DNA from: Fimbriimonadales bacterium
GTDB taxonomy: Bacteria; Armatimonadota; Fimbriimonadia; Fimbriimonadales; ATM1
Direction of reading: 5' to 3'
Assembly (NCBI GenBank): GCA_035559795.1
Contig: DATMAR010000012.1
Span: forward strand, 310,001 to 374,000
Length of the DNA stretch: 64,000 nucleotides
The notes below the pieces were generated by a model that ran no database searches, had not been told where the DNA came from, and saw only the letters and a program-made list of their open reading frames with translations. The position numbers were made by a program, and so were the translations under genes. The first letter of the stretch is position 1. Every line of letters begins with the position of its first letter. Shown piece by piece: positions 18,177-26,174 of the stretch.

Positions 18177-18343
18177 TCTCGCTGAGAGTGGTGCATAATC
18201 GTAAACACCAAATAACATGAATAAACGCAGGCTAGAACTTTCAGCCAAGGAAACAGAATTCTGGGCAACACAATTCATGACATCAGGTCAAGGGTTCAAA
18301 CTGTGCTAAGTTTGTCAAAGCACTTTTGATTAATGTAAGTACA

Positions 18344-19087
18344 ATGTCTACACAACGAGACAAAATAGTTAAAAAAGCAAAAGAGATTTTATAAAATTAT
18401 CCTAATGGGATTAGATACTCTGAATTATTCAGACAAATAAAAAACCAATTACCCGAAATACCAGAAAATACAATACACGGCAACATTTGGGATTTAGATA
18501 AAAGAGTTCGTGAAATAGCGAAACCTGAACGTGGAATATTTATATTAAGGAAATACCTAAAAGAGGACATAGAGACAAAATTAGATGAAGTAGAAAAACC
18601 TGTTAGAGGAACATCTGAAACTGCTTTCTATAATTCATTCGCCGACTATTTAGTTAAAGATTTAGGGGAATGCACAAAAGCTATATCACTAGGTGGAAAT
18701 AAATTTGGAGACAAATGGGGGACACCTGATGTTTTAGGAATATATAAGTTTTCAGAAACCGACCCAATACGACCACCTATCGAAATTGTAAGCGCAGAAA
18801 TAAAAATAGATACTAATCAACTAGTTACTGCGTTTGGCCAAGCATGTACGTATAAACTTTTTTGCCATAAAGTCTATCTTGTTATCCCAAATGAAGCAGA
18901 AAAAGATATCGGAAGGATTGAATCTCTTTGTTCGAGATTTGGCATAGGACTAATCCTTTTTGATAAAAACAATCCTCAAAATCCAAATTTCGAAATCAGG
19001 ACTAGAGCTATGAAAAGCGAGCCTGATTATTTTTATGTAAATGAATATTTAAGAAGATTAGGTGAAGATTCCAGGAAATTATTCTAA
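18344..19087 (+). pseudogene. Winged-helix plus PD-(D/E)XK nuclease-like gene with an in-frame stop
   Basis: From ATG 18344 the frame runs 16 codons to a TAA at 18392-18394. It then continues uninterrupted for 230 more codons to TAA 19085-19087, with no ATG, GTG or TTG where a restart would be expected. The N-terminal part (IRYSELFRQIKNQLPEIP...NIWDLDKRVREI) looks like a winged-helix domain. The later GTPDVLG followed by SAEIKID matches the D...ExK core of PD-(D/E)XK nucleases. A single G-to-T change from GAA would explain the TAA. The stretch is markedly AT-rich, and it sits between tRNA-Ser and a DUF6884 gene, suggesting a transferred restriction or defence-type gene. TAA rules out selenocysteine read-through. 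Confidence 0.75.
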
Positions 19088-19159
19088 AAGAATTTGCCTG
19101 TTTCACCCGATAATGGCAGCAGTGCAAGTAAAACCTCGGCGTTCGTATAAAAATCTACT

Positions 19160-19582
19160 GTGGGAAAAATTGTTTTAATTTCATGCGCTAGTAAAAAGTT
19201 GCAACGCAAAGCGAAGGCAAAAGATTTATATATAAGTCCTTTGTTTAAGATGAACTTAGCGTTTGCTTATTCTCTACAGCCGAATAAGATTTATATTCTC
19301 TCTGCAAAGCATGGTTTAGTGGATTTGGAACAAGAAATTGAGCCTTATGAGCAAACGCTAAATGAGATGTCCGTGCAAGAAATTAAAACTTGGACAGAAA
19401 AAGTGAAGCGACAGATGAAAGGGAGAATCGACTTTGAAAATGATGAAGTTGTTTTTCTTGCGGGGGAAAAATACAGAAAATATCTTTTGCCTTCTTTCCG
19501 TAAAGCCAGAGTTCCATTAAAAGGGTTGCGTATCGGAGAACAACTTCAGTATCTCAAAAATAAAACCGGCCATGCAAACTGA
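19160..19582 (+). CDS. DUF6884 family protein
   Basis: A 140-residue protein starting at GTG. It has the DUF6884-type pattern: VLISCASKK near the start, DLYISPLFKMNLAFA, YILSAKHGLVDLEQEIEPYEQTL and a C-terminal hydrophobic strand (VVFLAGEKYRKYL). These proteins occur mostly in phages and mobile or defence-associated regions; the biochemical role is not settled. Base composition is AT-rich like the broken nuclease gene 72 bases upstream, which supports a shared foreign origin. Basic residues and the GEKYR...LPSFRKARVPLKG segment hint at nucleotide or nucleic-acid binding, but that is a guess. Confidence 0.8.
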   Translation: MGKIVLISCASKKLQRKAKAKDLYISPLFKMNLAFAYSLQPNKIYILSAKHGLVDLEQEIEPYEQTLNEMSVQEIKTWTEKVKRQMKGRIDFENDEVVFLAGEKYRKYLLPSFRKARVPLKGLRIGEQLQYLKNKTGHAN

Positions 19583-19731
19583 CAGCAACAAAATCCATAA
19601 TTCCCCTTTAGGCGAAAAAGAAATCCCCACTCAAGGGGAGACGGTAGGAAATGGGTTTCGAGGAATTTCGTTCGCGGAGGCTCGAGAAAAATCGATTCGG
19701 ATTCTAAAATCTATCTTGGATTGAAAAATGA

Positions 19732-19737
19732 TATAAT
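19732..19737 (+). promoter_or_regulatory. TATAAT box of the YdeI-like gene
   Basis: A perfect TATAAT ends 6 bases before the ATG at 19744. With normal initiation spacing the message would begin at or within a base or two of the start codon. Confidence 0.5.
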
Positions 19738-19743
19738 AACAAC

Positions 19744-19968
19744 ATGAAAACGCAAAAAGGAGTAAACGTTCCTGATGATTTTGCTCGGGAACTTCAGAAA
19801 AACGCGAAAGCCCTCGCTGCGTTCGAGGCAATGCCCCCTTCGCACCAACGAGAGTACATCGGAGCAATCGAAGAAGCCAAGAAGCCCGAGACGAGGCAAC
19901 GAAGAATCGCTGGCGCAATCGAGGCGATTCTCCAATGGGAAACAGAACGACAAAACCGCAAAAAATAA
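19744..19968 (+). CDS. Short YdeI/OmpD-associated (OmdA) domain protein
   Basis: A 74-residue protein containing the C-terminal YdeI/OmdA domain: VPDDFARELQKNAKALAAFEAMPPSHQREYI, then EEAKKPETRQRRIAGAIE, given as the pattern typical of this family. Such proteins have been called bacteriocin-protection or OmpD-associated proteins, but the function is poorly defined. The length is that of the isolated domain. The TATAAT box 6 bases upstream and lack of Shine-Dalgarno sequence suggest a leaderless message. GC returns to the host level here, so it probably marks the right border of the foreign patch. Confidence 0.8.
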   Translation: MKTQKGVNVPDDFARELQKNAKALAAFEAMPPSHQREYIGAIEEAKKPETRQRRIAGAIEAILQWETERQNRKK

Positions 19969-20008
19969 AATAAAACGAATCCTTGTTAACGAGTTAGTGA
20001 AACAAGTT

Positions 20009-20097
20009 CTATTAGACGGCACTGCCATCTATTAGACGGTAATGTCATCTATGTTATCTATCAGACGGTAATGTCACCTATTATACAATAACGTCAA
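20009..20097. repeat. Four-copy 20-bp tandem repeat at the rseP 3' end
   Basis: Copies start at 20009, 20029, 20058 and 20078, with a 9-base insertion (CTATGTTAT) between the second and third. The second copy is CTATTAGACGGTAATGTCAT; the third differs at two positions and the first and fourth at several. The last copy overlaps the rseP stop codon. Confidence 0.8.
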
Positions 20098-21245
20098 TCG
20101 AAAATCCGTTTCACATCGAGGAACAAAACAGAAATCAACAAAAACGCTAGCATAGCGATACCTACGCGACTCAGCATTTCTTGAGTCTTGAAAGAAAGAC
20201 GCTTGCCCCCCCGCAATGCCTCTATGAGAACGACCAGCAAATGCCCACCATCGAAAATCATAGGCACCGGAAGCAAATTAATCAACCCTATGGAGAGGCT
20301 GATAAGAGCCGTCACAGTAGCGATAGTCTCTACCCCCGATTGAACAGCCCCCCCGACGATTTGGCCGATACTTATAGGACCTCCCACTTCGTCTGCGACT
20401 CTTCGCCAGTTGATGATCGTCCCGTACGTGTTGATAATCACTTGCCAAGACCGTTTCGTCGCCAAATATGCCGACTCCCTGAAACCGACATCCACCCTTT
20501 CAATCTTATAAAGCGCGCCAATCCATCCGACATTTCCTCGTTTCAGCGTACCGTCTGGATTCAACTCCGGGTCTCCATCCGGTCCGATGATCATCATGTT
20601 TTCTCGAAGAACGGGTTCTAATGAGAGAGTTAAGCGTTTGCCATCGCGTTCGACAACTACTTTGAGTGTTTTTCCCGGCGAAGAACGTGTAACGACCAAA
20701 AAGTCATAAAAATTCGATATCGGTTTCCCATCCACGCTAATCAACTTGTCCCCTTCTCGAAGTCCTGCTTTATAAGCAGGAGAAAACATCTCTTGCTTCG
20801 TTTCGGGGTCTTTGTATTTTTCCAAAACTGCGCCGATAACCGGTTCTTTTGCAGGTCTTGCGTCGCCGAATGCCCACAAGGTGAGAAACAACACAAACCA
20901 TCCGAAGAGTATGCTAAAAAGCGGTCCTCCGAAAAGGACGAGGGCGCGAGAACCTAAACCTTTCGAATAAAAACCTCCTTCGATGCGCGTCTCGCTCGCA
21001 TCGGGTCGAGGTTCCATTCCCTTGATTTTCACGAAGCCACCTAATGGCATGAATGGATGCATCGTGATTTCCATGCCGCTCCGAGTTCTCCCCAACACGA
21101 AGCGTCTCCCTACAGGAAGCCCTAAAATACAAAACTCCTCCACCTCCATACCTCTCCACCTGGCGAAAAGGTAATGCCCGAGTTCATGGGCGACTACTAT
21201 GGCTGTGATTACTAATAAGAAGACGAAGATTTGTAAAAGAATCAC
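20094..21245 (-). CDS. rseP: Site-2 protease RseP (M50 family zinc metalloprotease)
   Basis: An integral-membrane protease that cleaves membrane-anchored regulators such as anti-sigma factors. The active site AHELGH lies in the first helix (about residues 19-24). A single visible PDZ domain sits in the middle (REGDKLISVDGKPI). The C-terminal LNLLPVPMIFDGGH carries the third metal ligand. I chose GTG 21245 because a perfect TATAAT at 21254-21259 leaves exactly 8 bases to it; a TTG at 21251 would lie only 2 bases from that box. It is last in a run of minus-strand genes starting at GYD, with the nearest upstream gene DUF72 ending 76 bases away. Confidence 0.93.
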   Translation of the reverse strand: MILLQIFVFLLVITAIVVAHELGHYLFARWRGMEVEEFCILGLPVGRRFVLGRTRSGMEITMHPFMPLGGFVKIKGMEPRPDASETRIEGGFYSKGLGSRALVLFGGPLFSILFGWFVLFLTLWAFGDARPAKEPVIGAVLEKYKDPETKQEMFSPAYKAGLREGDKLISVDGKPISNFYDFLVVTRSSPGKTLKVVVERDGKRLTLSLEPVLRENMMIIGPDGDPELNPDGTLKRGNVGWIGALYKIERVDVGFRESAYLATKRSWQVIINTYGTIINWRRVADEVGGPISIGQIVGGAVQSGVETIATVTALISLSIGLINLLPVPMIFDGGHLLVVLIEALRGGKRLSFKTQEMLSRVGIAMLAFLLISVLFLDVKRIFD

Positions 21246-21253
21246 GGGCAATA

Positions 21254-21259
21254 ATTATA
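21254..21259 (-). promoter_or_regulatory. rseP promoter -10 box, predicted leaderless
   Basis: TATAAT on the minus strand, 8 bases before the GTG at 21245. No Shine-Dalgarno sequence is present, and no convincing -35 hexamer is visible. Confidence 0.5.
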
Positions 21260-21321
21260 CTGTTTTATAGACCATCTTTATCGAGTCGATAGTTCCAAAA
21301 TCATTCGTTGACACCAAGAAA

Positions 21322-22089
21322 TTATTTCCCGAGTAAAGAAACGCTGTTGCTTATTCCCAGCAATTTCATCAACTTTAGCGCGTTCGGTGGTGCAGCGCCT
21401 GCTGCGTCGTTATCGAAGAAGACATAAACTTCTTTGCCTTCCTCGAGCCAAACGTCGATTTTCTTAGCCCAGTTACGAAGTTCTTTATCCGAATAGGAGG
21501 AGACATACGTTTGTTCGTGGCCGTGCAAACGAATATAAACCAAATCCGTCGTTACCGCCTCCCACATGGGCCAATCTTTGGCATCGGAAATCACATTTGC
21601 CAAACCATATCTTTTCAGACAATTTGCCGTTTCATCGTCGAACCACTCTTTGCGTCGGAACTCGAGTGCATGACGGGTTGATTTCCAGGCTTTCAGAGCC
21701 TCTGCAAAGCGTATTAGTTTCTCGATATCTTTTCGCAAACTTCGCGGCATTTGCCATAAAACGACAGCGAGTTTTTTCCCTAACCCCGACGCGCGAGATT
21801 TTTCGAGTTCGATACTCTCTTCTGGTGCCTCTAACTTTTTATTGTGCGTAAGAAAGCGATTCCCTTTGATACAAAATCGAAACTCATCGGGGGTTTCTTC
21901 CGCCCAACGCTCGTAGGTTTCTTTTTTCAATAAGTGATAAAACGACGCATTCACTTCGACCGCTGGAAAAATCTTTGCGTAATGGCTCAACCACTTACTT
22001 TTAGGTACGCCTTTATATAAAATATCCTTCCAATGGTCGTATTGCCATCCACTCGTTCCCACGAAAGCGCGAACTTTTTTCTTACGCAA
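21322..22089 (-). CDS. DUF72 family protein
   Basis: A 255-residue TIM-barrel-like DUF72 protein: VGTSGWQYDHWKDILY at the start, FPAVEVNASFYHL, FCIKGNRFLTHN, HALEFRRKEWFDD, and the late YIRLHGHEQTYVSSY and VYVFFDNDAAGAAP-type segments. The family is widespread and related by fold to sugar-phosphate barrels; a nuclease or xylose-isomerase-like activity has been suggested but not shown generally. It starts at TTG 22089, with AAGGAGA well placed upstream. It lies 60 bases after rtcB and may share its transcript. Confidence 0.9.
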   Translation of the reverse strand: MRKKKVRAFVGTSGWQYDHWKDILYKGVPKSKWLSHYAKIFPAVEVNASFYHLLKKETYERWAEETPDEFRFCIKGNRFLTHNKKLEAPEESIELEKSRASGLGKKLAVVLWQMPRSLRKDIEKLIRFAEALKAWKSTRHALEFRRKEWFDDETANCLKRYGLANVISDAKDWPMWEAVTTDLVYIRLHGHEQTYVSSYSDKELRNWAKKIDVWLEEGKEVYVFFDNDAAGAAPPNALKLMKLLGISNSVSLLGK

Positions 22090-22148
22090 GATTCTCCTTA
22101 TAGGATTGACAAGTTTCGTTTACGTTTTTAGAATTTTTAGAAAAAATC

Positions 22149-23579
22149 TCATCCTTTGATCGTGATTATTGGAACTAACTTTGCGACTGTTTTGGAGATG
22201 TTCGCTTTATCTGCGGCTTCCACGACTTCGCTCACATCTTTATAAGCCTCTGGCGCTTCCTCAGCGACTCCGCGCATCGAAGGGCTGCGAATCAAAATAC
22301 CGCGTGCCTCGAGTTCTCTTACGACTTCTTGACCCTTCCATTTTTTCAAAGCCTGAGAACGACTCATACTGCGCCCGGCACCATGGCAGGAAGAGCCGAA
22401 CGACAATTCCATTCCCTTTGCAGTGCCGACGAGAATGTATGAACATGTACCCATCGAACCTCCGATCAAAACCGGTTGCCCGATGTCTCTAAAAACGGGT
22501 GGTAAATCAGGATGACCTGGTCCCCATGCGCGCGTTGCGCCTTTGCGATGAATATAAACCTCTTTCATCTCACCGTCTACTTTATGCCGCTCCACTTTAC
22601 AAGTGTTGTGTGAAACGTCGTAAAGCAAACGCAATTCTGCGTTCGGTACAACTTCCGAAAACGCTTTTCTCGCTAAATGCGTTATCACTTGGCGATTTGC
22701 TAACGCAACGTTAATCGCTGCACGCATTGCACCTAAATATTTTTCTCCTTCCGGAGAGGTAATCGGAGCGCAAGCCAACTCGCGGTCCGGCAATTCGATT
22801 CCGTATCTTTGCGCCGCTTGAAGCATTTCTCGCAAATAATCCGTTCCAATTTGATGCCCGAGACCACGCGAACCGCAATGAATGCTCACCACAATATCTC
22901 CCTCTTCGATGCCGAAGGCTTTTGCAACCGCTGGATGATAAATTTCAGCGACCTCTTGAACTTCCAGATAATGGTTTCCAGAACCGAGAGTGCCGACTTC
23001 ATCACGCATACGGTTCTTCGCTTTTTCGGAAACATTCGCCGGCACTGCACCAGGAACTTTTCCGCGTTCTTCGATGCGTTCTAAATCTTCAGGCTTTCCG
23101 AAACCGCGCTCTACCGCCCATTGCGCACCACCTTGGAGCATTCTGTTTAGTTCGACGTCATCCAGACGAATTTTTCCCGTGCTTCCGAGTCCGGCAGGGA
23201 TGTCACGGAACAAAGTGTCCGCCAACTGGTATTTGATTTGCTCGAGTTGTTTTCTTTTTAGACCCGTTTGCAAGCATCGAACCCCGCAAGAGATATCGAA
23301 GCCGACACCTCCAGCGGAAACGACACCCCCCTCTTTCGGATCGAAAGCGGCTACTCCTCCAACCGGAAAACCATATCCCCAATGCGCGTCGGGCATAGCC
23401 ATGGATGCTTTTTGAATTCCGGGCAACGTTGCTACATTTACGACTTGTTCGTAAACCTTATTGTCCATTGCGCGAACGAGTTCTTCGGTTGCAAAAATAA
23501 TGCCCGGAACCCGCATTTTTCCATGCGGTTCAATCATCCACTCATTTTCGCCGACTTGTTTTAATTTTTCGAGTTCCAT
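22149..23579 (-). CDS. rtcB: RNA-splicing ligase RtcB
   Basis: GTP- and Mn-dependent ligase joining 2',3'-cyclic phosphate or 3'-phosphate RNA ends to 5'-OH ends. The 476-residue protein shows the family features MPDAHWGYGFPVGGVAAFD, GGVGFDISCGVRCL, the metal-binding HCGSRGLGHQ and the late GSMGTCSYILVGT, followed by SCHGAGRSMSRSQA with the guanylylated histidine. The ATG at 23579 (MELEKLKQVG) is chosen over an upstream TTG at 23603, as it matches the usual N-terminus. Archease, its activating partner, is directly upstream in the same direction. Confidence 0.97.
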   Translation of the reverse strand: MELEKLKQVGENEWMIEPHGKMRVPGIIFATEELVRAMDNKVYEQVVNVATLPGIQKASMAMPDAHWGYGFPVGGVAAFDPKEGGVVSAGGVGFDISCGVRCLQTGLKRKQLEQIKYQLADTLFRDIPAGLGSTGKIRLDDVELNRMLQGGAQWAVERGFGKPEDLERIEERGKVPGAVPANVSEKAKNRMRDEVGTLGSGNHYLEVQEVAEIYHPAVAKAFGIEEGDIVVSIHCGSRGLGHQIGTDYLREMLQAAQRYGIELPDRELACAPITSPEGEKYLGAMRAAINVALANRQVITHLARKAFSEVVPNAELRLLYDVSHNTCKVERHKVDGEMKEVYIHRKGATRAWGPGHPDLPPVFRDIGQPVLIGGSMGTCSYILVGTAKGMELSFGSSCHGAGRSMSRSQALKKWKGQEVVRELEARGILIRSPSMRGVAEEAPEAYKDVSEVVEAADKANISKTVAKLVPIITIKG

Positions 23580-23621
23580 TCGATTTTTGAAATCCGAACA
23601 CAAGAGGCAATGTGCTTCTAT

Positions 23622-23659
23622 ACTTTTATACGTCTACGACACTTTTATACGTCTACGAC
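23622..23659. repeat. Perfect 19-bp tandem duplication between archease and rtcB
   Basis: ACTTTTATACGTCTACGAC occurs twice head to tail at 23622-23640 and 23641-23659. The second copy contains the archease stop codon and its last codons; the first is the duplicated, non-coding part. Confidence 0.9.
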
Positions 23660-24067
23660 GCATTCGGCAATCCAAAGGCCATTTTCGTCTTGTTTCACCC
23701 GCAGAGCGGTGTACGTCGCGCCTTTTATCTCGACAGCTGGGTGATGTTTTTCTACTTTAATGTTTTCGCCCCATGCCTTTGCGCTAAGCGCACTGTCATG
23801 AATTTCCACTTCGTATTTCCCGAATATCATGTTCCGGATAGACATTTCATAAACCAACGCATTGAGCCATTCGAAAAGAAGAAGTTCTTTATCAGGTGCG
23901 CTACACTGTATTTCAACGCACGTCTCTTGGGCAACATCGTTCGGGTCGGTAATCACCGCAGTCAGTGCGAGGGCGGCTTGTTCGAAAGCCTGATTTAGGC
24001 TTGGGGCAATTCCTCGTACTCCGATGTCAGCTTCGTGCGAAAAATGCTCCCAGCGTGGTTCAGACAC
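23645..24067 (-). CDS. Archease, RtcB activator
   Basis: A 140-residue archease. HEADIGVRGIAPSLNQAFEQAALAL near the N-terminus holds the conserved metal-binding aspartate, and the C-terminal strands end in KGATYTALRVKQDENGLWIAECVVDV-like pattern with the final aspartate. Archease speeds RtcB guanylylation and turnover. The gene lies one base after the GYD gene and 65 bases before rtcB, a standard functional pairing. Its stop codon lies in a perfect 19-bp tandem duplication. Confidence 0.94.
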   Translation of the reverse strand: MSEPRWEHFSHEADIGVRGIAPSLNQAFEQAALALTAVITDPNDVAQETCVEIQCSAPDKELLLFEWLNALVYEMSIRNMIFGKYEVEIHDSALSAKAWGENIKVEKHHPAVEIKGATYTALRVKQDENGLWIAECVVDV

Positions 24068-24068
24068 G

Positions 24069-24368
24069 TCAGCCTATCCCTTGGACGATAGATTTGAAGC
24101 GTTGCCACTCTGTGGCATTCCAAATTTCCGTCGTTGCATGCCCGAAAGTTCGCACGATAACGGCAACCTTCGCGGCAGTCTCAGAATCAGGCGCAGTGAA
24201 AATATCGAGATAGTCACAAGGACCCAGAATTGCGTAACTCGAAACCCACTTCACCTCCGGGCATTCTTTTTCGATTTTTTCGACGACGGCTTTTTCGAGG
24301 TCAGTAAGAGTCTTCGGGTTTTTCACTGCCTCGGGAGAAAGCCGAGTGAGCATCACATAGGTTTGCAT
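24069..24368 (-). CDS. GYD domain protein
   Basis: A 99-residue protein of the GYD family: YVMLTRLSPEAVKNPKTL at the start, the VKWVSSYAILGPCDYLDIFTAPD segment with the family GxYD-like core, and a final hydrophobic helix. The fold is ferredoxin-like; no enzyme activity is established. AAGGAGG sits at good distance before the ATG. It heads a unit with archease (1-base gap) and rtcB, so a link to RNA repair is possible by context only. Confidence 0.88.
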   Translation of the reverse strand: MQTYVMLTRLSPEAVKNPKTLTDLEKAVVEKIEKECPEVKWVSSYAILGPCDYLDIFTAPDSETAAKVAVIVRTFGHATTEIWNATEWQRFKSIVQGIG

Positions 24369-24440
24369 GAATTCCTCCTTTTACAAGGGTTCCCAACATT
24401 TCTACTATATCTTTTTTACGTCTCTTTTACGCATGATGCT

Positions 24441-25817
24441 CTAAAGAATCGGCTCGAAATGGGCGGTGAAATGCCTAAGAAAGCGCGGCTCTTTCACGAT
24501 TCTCAGTCCTTTTTGGCGTTCACGCTCGGAGAAAATCTCCGCAATTACTTCTCCTACGTAATTCACATGAGATTGGGTGTAAACCCTTCGAGGAAGGGCA
24601 AGGCGGACTAGTTCTTGTCGCGCGGGAATTTCTTTTCCCGTTCGTGGGTCACGTTTCCCGAACATCACACTCCCGATTTCGACTGCTCGAATTCCTCCAT
24701 GAACGTATAATTCGCAAACCAATCGTTGTGCCGGAAATTCGAGGGGGGGGATTTGAGGATAGAAGCGCTTTGCGTCTATATAAACGGCATGCCCTCCAGG
24801 AGGCATAACGACGTTCACGCCGGCTTCGATGCATTTATTCGCCAAATAACGAGAACATGCCAGACGATATTCCAAATAGTGCTCGTCGAGAACCTCATCG
24901 AGCCCCACCGCGAGCGCTTCCAAATCTCGGCCTGCCATTCCGCCATACGTGAGAAAGCCTTCGGTTAGAATTAATAAGTTTCGCGCCTCTTCTGCGAGAC
25001 TGCTATCGTTCAATGCAAGAAAACCACCTATATTTCCGAAACCGTCTTTTTTCAAGGAAACCGTCGCCCCATCCGCATAGCGAAACATTTCTTGCGCGAT
25101 CTCTTTCGCGGTTTTGTTCTCGTATCCAGGTTCTCGCAGTTTGATGAAATACGCGTTCTCGGCAAAGCGACAAGCATCCAGAATAAATAAAATCCCATTT
25201 TCACGCGCAATTTCCGAAACGGCTCGAATATTCGCCATGCTCACGGGCTGTCCCCCACCGGCATTATTCGTTACCGTAAGAAGGATTGCAGGGATATTCT
25301 CTGGTTTATATTTGCGAATATATTCCCTCAGAGCATCTACGTTCATATTCCCTTTGAAAGGATAAGAGGAATCTAAATCTTTCGCCTCTTCGATGACGAG
25401 GTCGTCTGCGGTTGCACCGCTGTATTCGATATTGGCGCGCGTGGTGTCGAAATGGCTATTGTTGGGAAAATACTTCCCTTTCCCGCCGATTAATGTAAAC
25501 AAAAGTCTCTCCGCCGCTCTTCCCTGGTGTACGGGAATCACATTTTCGAACCCTGTAATTTCTTTGACTTTTTCCTCGAAGCGATAATAACTTTTGCTAC
25601 CTGCATAACTTTCGTCACCTTCCATTATCGCCCCCCATTGATAGCTCGACATTGCGCTCGTCCCGCTGTCCGTCAGCAAATCAATGAGGACATCATTGGA
25701 ATGCATGAGAAAGGGATTGTAATAGGCATTTTCGAGAATACGCTCGCGTTCTTCTCTCGAAGTGAAACGAACAGGCTCGACAACCTTGATACGAAACGGC
25801 TCGATAATTTCTCTCAT
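24441..25817 (-). CDS. tnaA: Tryptophanase
   Basis: A PLP lyase that splits tryptophan to indole, pyruvate and ammonia. It shows the fold of tryptophanase and tyrosine phenol-lyase: EPFRIKVVEPVRF at the start, VIPVHQGRAAERLLF, TVTNNAGGGQPVSM, DACRFAENAYFI and the PLP lysine in SLKKDGFGNIGGF. Two places separate the enzymes. The C-terminal IRAVEIGS matches tryptophanase where tyrosine phenol-lyase has an arginine (RGMERG), and LRHFTA has the tryptophanase histidine, not phenylalanine. The ATG at 25817 is chosen from homology; a GTG at 25895 would add 26 unlike residues. The G8 tract at about 24743-24750 is in frame. Confidence 0.9.
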   Translation of the reverse strand: MREIIEPFRIKVVEPVRFTSREERERILENAYYNPFLMHSNDVLIDLLTDSGTSAMSSYQWGAIMEGDESYAGSKSYYRFEEKVKEITGFENVIPVHQGRAAERLLFTLIGGKGKYFPNNSHFDTTRANIEYSGATADDLVIEEAKDLDSSYPFKGNMNVDALREYIRKYKPENIPAILLTVTNNAGGGQPVSMANIRAVSEIARENGILFILDACRFAENAYFIKLREPGYENKTAKEIAQEMFRYADGATVSLKKDGFGNIGGFLALNDSSLAEEARNLLILTEGFLTYGGMAGRDLEALAVGLDEVLDEHYLEYRLACSRYLANKCIEAGVNVVMPPGGHAVYIDAKRFYPQIPPLEFPAQRLVCELYVHGGIRAVEIGSVMFGKRDPRTGKEIPARQELVRLALPRRVYTQSHVNYVGEVIAEIFSERERQKGLRIVKEPRFLRHFTAHFEPIL

Positions 25818-26030
25818 GGCGAAGATTTTGGCGAATTTCGTGCGCTCTATGTTGCCAAATGGTTCTTTGGGAAACCTCGTAATTTTGCCTATCACACTTT
25901 CGCTGCTTCACGGAACTCTTTCTCTGTGACAGCAAGACGGTGAGGCACGGCACTAGAAAGAAAAGGTTTACTCGACGAACAAGAATTTGGTCTCATCAGA
26001 AGGGCACTAAGAGGGGTAACACGAAGAGGG

Positions 26031-26064
26031 GACCCGCATGATATGCGGGTCTTCTTGTTTTTTT
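26031..26064 (+). terminator. Strong terminator 111 bp upstream of flagellin
   Basis: GACCCGCAT (26031-26039) and ATGCGGGTC (26043-26051) form a perfect 9-bp stem with a three-base loop, followed by TTCTTG and seven T. It points along the plus strand, yet the gene to its left (tnaA) is divergent, so it must end a short plus-strand transcript or act as an attenuator in a long flagellin leader. Confidence 0.8.
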
Positions 26065-26086
26065 ACCCCGTAAAAGCTCTATGTAT

Positions 26087-26104
26087 CCTGATAAAAGTAT
26101 CAGG
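26087..26104 (+). other. Hairpin in the flagellin 5' region
   Basis: CCTGATA (26087-26093) and TATCAGG (26098-26104) form a perfect 7-bp stem with an AAAG loop, about 70 bases before the flagellin start. It could be a leader structure; a sigma-28-like TAAA and CTGATAA nearby have the wrong spacing (12 instead of 15), so the promoter is unclear. Confidence 0.45.
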
Positions 26105-26174
26105 TAGCCAGCGGCGAATCTGCGGAAAAATAAGTCCGTAGGGCGTTTCCGAGACCCATCGAGGAGGAGATAAA

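Noticed and set aside
18392-18394. Selenocysteine read-through in the nuclease-like gene (suggested by selB in the window)
   Set aside because: The codon is TAA, not TGA, so SelB cannot explain it; a nonsense mutation is simpler.
25900-26170. Cyclic-di-GMP riboswitch in front of flagellin
   Set aside because: The conserved core words of the known classes (such as GCACAGGGCAAACC and CGCAAAGC) are missing.
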